Shown one piece after another: positions 57,929 through 64,000 of a DNA stretch of 64,000 nucleotides. The number at the start of each line of letters is the position of its first letter. The stretch's first letter is position 1. Source of the DNA: Mediterraneibacter massiliensis (GTDB lineage: Bacteria > Bacillota > Clostridia > Lachnospirales > Lachnospiraceae). A program made the position numbers and the translations under genes. Where the stretch lies: positions 496,001-560,000 of the forward strand of contig NZ_LN913000.1 of NCBI RefSeq assembly GCF_001487105.1. Reading direction: 5' to 3'. The notes under the pieces were generated by a model. That model worked only from the letters and a program-made list of their open reading frames with translations. It did no database searches and was not told where the DNA came from.

Positions 57929-59752
57929 ATGAAAAAAAGATTGACGGAAGTTCTGGGCATTGATACGCTGCCTAATTATTGGGACAAAAGATACGTGAAG
58001 AATCTTGATAAGCTCTCTCGTCCAAAGTATGAAGTGGAAGTACATTCTGATGTGTGGATGACACTTAGAGACGGAGTCCGCCTTTGCGTAGATGTATATC
58101 TGCCCAAAGGAGCAGGCCCGGTTCCGGCTTTGGTAAGTTGGTCGGCTTACAGCAAAGAAATGCAGGGGATCAAACGTGGAGCGATCCCGCCGGAGTCTTT
58201 ACTTTTTGATCACAGCCTGGAGGCAGGAGATATAGAGTATTTTGTGAAACGCGGATATGCATATATCATTCCGGATCCAAGAGGGATCGGCAAGAGTGAA
58301 GGAGAATTCTACGGTGTTTATAATCCGCAGGAACACAAAGACATTTATGACCTGATCGAGTGGGCGGCAGTACAGGACTGGTGCGACAGCAATGTGGGTA
58401 TGGTCGGCTACTCCTACTTTGGTATCTGTCAAATTCTTGCGGCAGCACAGCAGCCGCCACATTTGAAATGTATCATGCCGTGCTCGTTTGTGGACGATTA
58501 CTATCAGCATGGGTATTACGGAGGTGTTCCCTCTACCTACATGAGCATATACTGGGAACTTTGTCCGTCTAATAAGCCTGTGCCGTGGACGCTGAAGATG
58601 TATGGCGAGGAAAAGACAAAAGAGATGATGGAAGAACGTCTGAAAGATCCAGATATCGCGGTCAATTCTTATTTTACGAAGATCTTGACCACGTGGCCGC
58701 CTACATATCATACATTCTATCTGGACTATCTGCTCCATCCGCTGGATGATGAGTATTGGAAGCAGCGTTCTGCAAATCAGATGTATGATAAGGTAAAGGT
58801 ACCGGTATATCTGCACTGCGCATGGTCACCGCTTGGAAGATGGAGTCCGCCGATCTTTTCAGCTATGAATGACGACCGACTGGATGTGCCGAAGCGTCTG
58901 GGAGTATTGGAAGGATATGATGGACTGGAATTGCCGTACCGCGCACTGAATGAAGAATGCTTGAGGTGGTACGATCATTGGCTCAAAGGCGTGGATACAG
59001 GGATCATGGATGAACCTAAATATAAATTCAGTGTTCTCAATGCCGGCACACGTTATGAGGACGAATGGCCTCTGGCAAGAACAGAATGGAAGAAGATGTA
59101 TCTGCGTTCCTTCAACCGTCTGCGTTGGGACAGAGAACCGGATAAAGATCTGCCGCCGGATGGATTTACCCATCTGCCGCCGTCGATCTCCACAGAGGTC
59201 AATAAGATCATATATAAATCTTCCAGGTTCCCACAAGCAAAGGAAATCACAGGACCGATCGAACTTCATTTGTGGGCGTCTATCGACGCGGAAGATGCAA
59301 ACTTTGTATGCAGCTTGTTTGACGTGCTGCCTGACGGTACGAGAATGCCGCTTCTTCGTTACGGCGCTCTGCGTGCTTCTCATCCAATGGATGAAGAAAA
59401 GAGTCAGATCGGACGCCCGGTACATGATAACAGTGTATCTATTCCGGTTACACCGGGAGAGATCCGCGAGTATGTCATCGAGATGAATCCGACTTCTATG
59501 GTGATCCCGGCAGGACATTGGCTGGAACTGGAGATCACAAGTCAGTGCCCGAATGCGTGCCATACAGAGTCCTGGACGGGAAAAGTAGGAAATATGAATG
59601 TCATTCCTACAAATACAACGACATCTTATAAGATCTATCGTGACAATAATCATCCGTCTTATTTGCTGCTGCCGCTCGTTCCATACACAGATTCAGAAAA
59701 ATGGGTACAGTCGTTTGAGGATGACTATGAAATCGAAATAGAAGATGAATAG
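57929..59752 (+). CDS. CocE/NonD-family alpha/beta hydrolase, paralogue 2
   Basis: A 607-residue paralogue of 53403-55247 with the same order of motifs: 'PDPRGIGKSEGEFYG', nucleophile Ser162 in 'VGYSYFG', 'PPTYHTFYLDYLLHPLDDEYW', and the C-terminal 'PGEIREYVIEMNPTSMVIPAG'. No export signal is seen. AAGGAGG precedes the ATG. The two differ mainly at the N-terminus and in the cap region after the nucleophile, so they may differ in substrate. Confidence 0.92.
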   Translation: MKKRLTEVLGIDTLPNYWDKRYVKNLDKLSRPKYEVEVHSDVWMTLRDGVRLCVDVYLPKGAGPVPALVSWSAYSKEMQGIKRGAIPPESLLFDHSLEAGDIEYFVKRGYAYIIPDPRGIGKSEGEFYGVYNPQEHKDIYDLIEWAAVQDWCDSNVGMVGYSYFGICQILAAAQQPPHLKCIMPCSFVDDYYQHGYYGGVPSTYMSIYWELCPSNKPVPWTLKMYGEEKTKEMMEERLKDPDIAVNSYFTKILTTWPPTYHTFYLDYLLHPLDDEYWKQRSANQMYDKVKVPVYLHCAWSPLGRWSPPIFSAMNDDRLDVPKRLGVLEGYDGLELPYRALNEECLRWYDHWLKGVDTGIMDEPKYKFSVLNAGTRYEDEWPLARTEWKKMYLRSFNRLRWDREPDKDLPPDGFTHLPPSISTEVNKIIYKSSRFPQAKEITGPIELHLWASIDAEDANFVCSLFDVLPDGTRMPLLRYGALRASHPMDEEKSQIGRPVHDNSVSIPVTPGEIREYVIEMNPTSMVIPAGHWLELEITSQCPNACHTESWTGKVGNMNVIPTNTTTSYKIYRDNNHPSYLLLPLVPYTDSEKWVQSFEDDYEIEIEDE

Positions 59753-59817
59753 GACAGTGCGGAAGCGTAAGAGATAAAGTAAAAAGATATAGCAAAGAGA
59801 TGTAAAAAAGATAGAAG

Positions 59818-59882
59818 AAAAGGGATATTGACTGGTCAGGAAGGTAAAAGACAGATCAGCCGATATCCCTTTAAATATGTAG
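59818..59882 (+). terminator. Hairpin after CocE paralogue 2
   Basis: AAGGGATAT (59819-59828) pairs with ATATCCCTT (59873-59881), with inner CTGGTC/GATCAG pairing; the T-run is weak. Confidence 0.5.
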
Positions 59883-59911
59883 AAATACAGCTGTATAAAT
59901 ATATGATTATA

Positions 59912-59962
59912 ATATTTATATAAATATATGTAATTGATTATAAAGATAGACTGTTCTATAAT
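59912..59962 (+). promoter_or_regulatory. Promoter of aspA with upstream palindrome
   Basis: TTGATT (59934-59939) and TATAAT (59957-59962) with a 17-bp spacer. A perfect 16-bp palindrome, ATATTTATATAAATAT (59912-59927), lies just upstream of the -35 and may be an operator, perhaps for the Crp-family protein. Confidence 0.65.
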
Positions 59963-60033
59963 GTGGCTGTAAGGAAAAGAATAAATTACCAATTCCGGCA
60001 GTAATTCCGGGAAAAATCAGGAGAGGATAGGTT

Positions 60034-61479
60034 ATGGTCGAAAAGAAGATAGAAAATGGAATGGAATGGCGTACAGAGAAGGATTCAATAGGTACAAAGG
60101 AAATACCGGAAGATGTATATTATGGGGTGCAGTCCCTGCGGGCGGCGGAGAATTTCAGGATCACGGGACTGTCCATGCATCCGGAGATCATTAATAGCCT
60201 GGCGCAGATCAAAAAGGCGGCGGCGATCACAAACTGTGAAGTGGGGCTGCTGGAGAAAAAGATCGCTGACGCGATCGTGAAGGCGTGCGATGAGATCATA
60301 GAAGGAAAATTACATGATGAATTTATTGTTGATCCTATCCAGGGAGGCGCGGGAACATCGATCAATATGAATGCAAACGAAGTGATCGCAAATCGGGCGA
60401 TCGAGCTGCTTGGCGGAGAGAAAGGCGATTATTCGATCGTTCATCCAAATGATCATGTAAACTGTGGGCAGTCTACGAATGATGTTATTCCCACAGCAGG
60501 AAAGATCACATCTTTGAAGCTGCTGAAAAACGCAAAAAAGGAATTAGAACGTCTTTATAAGGCTTTTTGCGAAAAGGCAGAAGAATTTGACGGAATCATA
60601 AAGATGGGACGGACACAGATGCAGGATGCAGTGCCGATCCGTTTAGGGCAGGAATTTAAGGCATATTCTGCTGCTATCCGCAGAGATATCAATCGTATGG
60701 AGATAGCCCAGGAAGAGATGAAGACATTGAATATGGGAGGAACGGCGATCGGAACAGGGATCAATGCAGACGAAAAATACCTGCGCAGGATCGTACCAAA
60801 TCTTGCCGAGATCACAGGGATGGATCTGGTACAGGCATACGATCTGATCGACGCGACACAGAATCTGGATCCTTTTGTGTCTGTGTCAGGTGCAGTAAAA
60901 GCGTGTGCGGTAACGCTTTCCAAAATAGCCAATGATTTCCGTCTGATGTCCTCCGGACCACGCTGTGGATTCGGGGAGATCAATCTTCCGGCCAAACAAA
61001 ATGGATCTTCGATCATGCCGGGGAAAGTTAATCCGGTCATCCCTGAGGTTGTCAACCAGGTTGCTTTTAATATCATTGGAAACGACATGACCATCACGAT
61101 GGCTGCGGAAGCCGGACAGTTAGAACTCAATGCTTTTGAACCGATCACGTTCTATTGCCTGTTCCAGTCTATCGACACACTTGCCTATGCAGTGGAAACA
61201 TTCGTAGATAATTGTGTGTCAGGCATTACTGCGAATAAAGAACGCTGCAAACAGCTGGTAGAGAACAGTGTGGGGATCGTGACTGCGCTTTCTCCGCACA
61301 TAGGATATGCAAAGGCGGCGTCTTTAGCAAAGGAAGCGCTTAAGACCGGTATTTCCATCCGAGAACTGACGCTAAAAGACGGGATTTTAAGTGAAGCAGA
61401 GCTAAATGACATATTGGATGTGAAGAATATGACGGAGCCCGGTATTTCCGGAAGGGAGCTCTTGCTGAAAAAGAAATAG
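60034..61479 (+). CDS. aspA: Aspartate ammonia-lyase
   Basis: A 481-residue fumarase/aspartase-family lyase: 'GQSTNDVIPTAGK', 'MGRTQMQDAVPIRLGQEF', and the signature loop 'GSSIMPGKVNPVIPE'. The wording of the signature and 'NDHVNCGQSTNDV' favour aspartase over fumarase. It yields fumarate and ammonia from L-aspartate. AGGAGAGG precedes the ATG. Adjacent to two hydrolases and an amino-acid permease, it may consume aspartate they release (inference). Confidence 0.93.
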   Translation: MVEKKIENGMEWRTEKDSIGTKEIPEDVYYGVQSLRAAENFRITGLSMHPEIINSLAQIKKAAAITNCEVGLLEKKIADAIVKACDEIIEGKLHDEFIVDPIQGGAGTSINMNANEVIANRAIELLGGEKGDYSIVHPNDHVNCGQSTNDVIPTAGKITSLKLLKNAKKELERLYKAFCEKAEEFDGIIKMGRTQMQDAVPIRLGQEFKAYSAAIRRDINRMEIAQEEMKTLNMGGTAIGTGINADEKYLRRIVPNLAEITGMDLVQAYDLIDATQNLDPFVSVSGAVKACAVTLSKIANDFRLMSSGPRCGFGEINLPAKQNGSSIMPGKVNPVIPEVVNQVAFNIIGNDMTITMAAEAGQLELNAFEPITFYCLFQSIDTLAYAVETFVDNCVSGITANKERCKQLVENSVGIVTALSPHIGYAKAASLAKEALKTGISIRELTLKDGILSEAELNDILDVKNMTEPGISGRELLLKKK

Positions 61480-61516
61480 AATAGACGTTGTGTCAGACGA
61501 ATGACAGTAAAAAAGT

Positions 61517-61566
61517 CACCGTTCCTTTATACTTAACAGTAGAAACAGAAGGGACGGTGGTTTTTT
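61517..61566 (+). terminator. Terminator overlapping the ribosome site of the next gene
   Basis: CACCGTTCCTT (61517-61527) pairs with AAGGGACGGTG (61549-61559), followed by six T (61561-61566) that run directly into ATG 61567. The only candidate ribosome site (GGTGG, 61556-61560) is inside the stem. Confidence 0.8.
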
Positions 61567-62796
61567 ATGGCAGACTATACATGGACGTTTGATAAAAGTT
61601 TTCTTGTATTTCTTTTGATCGTGTTTGTGGCTTTTGCTGTGGCGGGCAAGACGAGATCTCTGCTTCCCATGCCCCTTATATATGGGAGCTTGTTTATGAC
61701 GGGGTTTGAAACTGGCATACTTCCAAGGGATATGCTCTTGTCGGCAAATATGATTGCGGTAGGAACGATCGCTTACAATGTGCTGGTCGTACATTCTGGG
61801 ACAATGGTGGATCTGAAAATGCTTGCCGCGCGGAAGAAAGAGACAGCTGTGTGCGTGACGTCGGCGCTTGTGATGGTTTTGGTGTCTGGAGTCGTGCTTA
61901 TGCCTGTATTGGGAAAGGAGTTTGCGCTTGCAGCTCCGGGGTCTGTGATCGGAGGCGGCGCTTCCTGCGCTATTGCTTCCAGACTGGTTCTGGAAAAGGC
62001 GCCTGCCTTGTCCGTATTTCCCTGGCTTATTTTTATGCTGCAGGGCATTTTTTCCGTGCCGGTGGTGACCTGGGCACTCAAACGGGAAACGAAGGCGCTG
62101 CTTTTGGAATATAGGGCAGCTGACAGTATAGCAGCACAAGAGGGAAGTGCTGCCGGGAAAAAAGTACCTGACGCAAAACAAGTGCCCTTACAAGAAAAAC
62201 GCCAAAGAAAGCTTTTCTGTGACAGCATACCGCGAAAATACAAAAATACGGCATACTATCTGGCGATCATCATGGCGGTTACGGTTGTCAATAATCTCTT
62301 GCACCAGACGGTACTCTCGGGTCTGCATTTGAATCCAAATGTGACGGCGCTGTTATTGGGACTGCTCCTCGGCAGTCTGGGAATTATAGATAAAGCGCCT
62401 TTGTTCAAATCGGATTCTTACGGTCTTCTATTGCTTGGTCTGATGGGATTGATGGCCAATACACTTGCGGGATATTCTCTGTCGGAACTTTTGGCGTTTC
62501 TTCCGCCTCTTTTGCTGGTGTTTTTCATATCTTCCTTGATGTTGCTTCTCTGCGGCTTATTGGGGGCAAGAGTCTTTCATTTTCGTCCGGAGCAGGGGAT
62601 CCTCCTGACTATGAACTGTATGATGGGTTTTCCGGTCAATGCGCTGTTGACAGAACAGGCGGCGCGCGCGGCGAGGACAGAAGCGGAGGCGGGATATATC
62701 AAGAGCCGGACGGCGCCGCTTCTGGGGATTGGTACAATGCTGATATCCAACGGATTATCGATCATTTTTGTGAGTGTCATGGCTATGTTTCTATAG
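61567..62796 (+). CDS. Polytopic membrane protein, possible GltS/ESS-like carrier
   Basis: A 409-residue protein of ten or so hydrophobic segments in two halves. They are joined by a charged cytoplasmic loop (about residues 180-225). The halves each have a glycine/serine-rich segment ('APGSVIGGGASCAIASRL', 'GILLTMNCMMGFPVNALL'), the general plan of two-domain symporters such as GltS. I cannot assign a family. It follows aspA and may move aspartate, fumarate or glutamate. Translation start lies right behind a terminator hairpin. Confidence 0.75.
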   Translation: MADYTWTFDKSFLVFLLIVFVAFAVAGKTRSLLPMPLIYGSLFMTGFETGILPRDMLLSANMIAVGTIAYNVLVVHSGTMVDLKMLAARKKETAVCVTSALVMVLVSGVVLMPVLGKEFALAAPGSVIGGGASCAIASRLVLEKAPALSVFPWLIFMLQGIFSVPVVTWALKRETKALLLEYRAADSIAAQEGSAAGKKVPDAKQVPLQEKRQRKLFCDSIPRKYKNTAYYLAIIMAVTVVNNLLHQTVLSGLHLNPNVTALLLGLLLGSLGIIDKAPLFKSDSYGLLLLGLMGLMANTLAGYSLSELLAFLPPLLLVFFISSLMLLLCGLLGARVFHFRPEQGILLTMNCMMGFPVNALLTEQAARAARTEAEAGYIKSRTAPLLGIGTMLISNGLSIIFVSVMAMFL

Positions 62797-62813
62797 AAAA
62801 AGTAAGAAGTCTG

Positions 62814-62873
62814 AAAACAGCTGTTTTCTTTCTGGCCGGAAGATCCCGGTTTGGATTGGAGCAGCTGTTTTTT
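62814..62873 (+). terminator. Terminator after the membrane protein gene
   Basis: AAAACAGCTG (62814-62823) pairs with CAGCTGTTTT (62862-62871), followed by further T; a small inner hairpin CCGG/CCGG is in the loop. Confidence 0.75.
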
Positions 62874-62995
62874 ACTTGCAAAGAGAAAAAAACAGGTATA
62901 TGATTGATAAAGTAGCTTTAGCATATCGGCGCAGAAGAAGAGACTGCCGCTGATATGAAGAAACAGGATGGAGAAAAAAGAAGGAAACAGTTAAC

Positions 62996-63907
62996 ATGAA
63001 AGGAAAAATAGGATATGTATATTTATGTATCACCTTTTTTTGTTGGGGAAGCATTTACATAGTAGCAAAATATGCCCTGGCAGAGATGGGACCAATCACG
63101 GTTTCTCTTTGCCGCTATCTCGTGTCAGTCATATGTCTTGCCGTTATTTTAAAAGTAAAAGGCAGTAGAAAACCAGTGAAGAAGGAACACTGGAAGTATA
63201 TTTTTGTTGTAGGGGCAGTAGGATATTTTGTCTCGATCGCCTGCCAGCTTGCAGGTACGAATTTGCTGAACAGTTCACTCGCCTCTTTGATCAATGCAAT
63301 GAATCCGATCACGATTTCTATATTGGCAGCAATTTTATTAAAAGAAAAGATCCGGAAGAAGAATATAGTAAGTATTCTTATCTCCCTTGTGGGCGTTTAC
63401 ATTATATTGGGAATAGGAGACGGCAGTATCAGTACGTTGGGTGTGATACTTTCTGTGCTTTCTGTGGTGTTCTGGTCTGGGGCGTCGATCGCTATACGTA
63501 AGATTTCATCGGAATATGATCCGGTACAGACGGCATTATATGGCATGTGCATTGCTCTGGTCTTAAATATTCCGGCTGCTGCTGCGGAAAACGTGTTCGT
63601 TGTTCAGAGTACGGTTACGAAGGAAGCGGCATTTGCCTGCATATATCTTGGGATATTTGGAACGGCCGTTGCGCATACTTGTTGGAATAAAGGCCTGCAG
63701 CTTTTGGATGCCAGCACCTGTTCTATGTTTTATCCGATGCAGCCTCTGGCGTCCGCGGTGCTGGGAGTTTTGATCCTGCACGAAGTGTTGACATGGAATT
63801 TTATTGCAGGCGGTTTGGTTATATGTGTGGGTATCCTGATCACAGTGATGCCGGAAAGGAGAAAGAAAAATGCAGACAGCGGCAGATTTAAGAAATCTAT
63901 TAAATAA
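62996..63907 (+). CDS. EamA/DMT-family transporter
   Basis: A 303-residue ten-segment drug/metabolite transporter with two EamA repeats ('CITFFCWGSIYIVAKYALAEMGPI' and 'LSVVFWSGASIAIRKISSEYDPV' in part). The end of each repeat has the 'LINAMNPITISILAAILLKEKI' and 'MQPLASAVLGVLILHEVLTW' pattern. The C-terminus is basic. The substrate is unknown. Its last 38 bases overlap the next gene in another frame. Confidence 0.9.
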   Translation: MKGKIGYVYLCITFFCWGSIYIVAKYALAEMGPITVSLCRYLVSVICLAVILKVKGSRKPVKKEHWKYIFVVGAVGYFVSIACQLAGTNLLNSSLASLINAMNPITISILAAILLKEKIRKKNIVSILISLVGVYIILGIGDGSISTLGVILSVLSVVFWSGASIAIRKISSEYDPVQTALYGMCIALVLNIPAAAAENVFVVQSTVTKEAAFACIYLGIFGTAVAHTCWNKGLQLLDASTCSMFYPMQPLASAVLGVLILHEVLTWNFIAGGLVICVGILITVMPERRKKNADSGRFKKSIK

Positions 63908-64000
63908 GATCGATCATAGAGGGTATCCGGCTTATAAGGATACAAAAGGGATATACCAGTTTCCGGGATATGTATTGTCTATTGATCATGTACAGGGAGA
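63870..64000 (+). CDS. Predicted ABC-ATPase domain protein, truncated by window end
   Basis: ATG 63870 with GGAAAGGAG upstream opens a frame running off the window: 'MQTAADLRNLLNKIDHRGY', then 'PAYKDTKGIYQF' and 'YVLSIDHVQG'. This N-terminus is that of the PF09818 predicted ABC-class ATPases, which are large stand-alone P-loop proteins of unknown role. Only 43 residues are present. It overlaps the EamA gene end, so the two are translationally coupled. Confidence 0.75.
   Translation, partial: MQTAADLRNLLNKIDHRGYPAYKDTKGIYQFPGYVLSIDHVQG

Overview
The window reads as a chromosomal segment of a Gram-positive anaerobe of the Clostridia, most likely a gut Lachnospiraceae. Supporting signs are a tyrosine T-box, a glycyl-radical propanediol dehydratase microcompartment locus, type III glutamine synthetase, the murB-rapZ-whiA-HPr-like cluster and a tRNA-Glu without encoded CCA. 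The genus cannot be fixed from the sequence alone. No phage, CRISPR array or plasmid replication module is visible.

Layout. 1-3914: a partial gene, then an operon resembling yhfS-yhfX-yhfW (two PLP-fold enzymes and a phosphopentomutase-fold enzyme). 3894-6806: a tyrosine T-box leader ahead of a DUF3267 membrane zincin, tyrS and a flavin reductase-like gene. 6806-8695: a repeat-rich stretch with two long hairpins and an Rpn-type nuclease gene between two 178-bp direct repeats. 8691-11577: an ABC-2 transporter pair. 11623-18689: a fucose/microcompartment satellite with a PduB-type shell gene and an SDR (minus strand), then HD hydrolase, orphan ParA and AraC regulator, then sugar kinase and isomerase. 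18835-25145: DUF6512 and PHP genes, and a GNAT plus heterodimeric ABC exporter operon divergent from a MerR regulator.

25161-39990: a complete glycyl-radical (B12-independent) 1,2-propanediol microcompartment locus of the fucose/rhamnose type. It holds the diol dehydratase and activase, PduU, PduV, fuculose-phosphate aldolase, PduO/HbpS-like protein, PduP, a zinc alcohol dehydrogenase, four BMC-H shell genes, PduL, the vertex protein, PduS, PduT, a DeoR regulator and PduQ. With the kinase and isomerase upstream the route is: deoxyhexose, ketose-1-phosphate, lactaldehyde plus DHAP, propanediol, propionaldehyde, then propionate or propanol. Several enzymes carry short amphipathic helices that look like encapsulation peptides. 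No dedicated sugar importer lies in the window.

40147-43159: a DUF134 regulator and a fused CoA-disulfide reductase/rhodanese/sirohaem reductase. 43167-49955: a third copy of the repeat, a SPOR amidase, a CNNM/CorC protein, the murB-rapZ-whiA-HPr-like cluster, a lipid kinase and tRNA-Glu. 50107-53396: fructose-bisphosphate aldolase and type III glutamine synthetase, the latter with a terminator in its leader. 53403-62796: two paralogous CocE/NonD hydrolases around a Crp-family regulator and an amino-acid permease, followed by aspartase and an unrecognised membrane protein. The window ends in an EamA transporter and the start of an ABC-ATPase gene.

The observations I rate highest are: the PduB shell gene and orphan ParA set apart from the main microcompartment locus next to the fucose genes; a BMC-H gene with two ribosome binding sites that would give a long, basic-tailed and a short shell protein; a dispersed 3'-end element with compensatory base changes that also brackets the Rpn gene; and a shared motif ahead of two microcompartment promoters.
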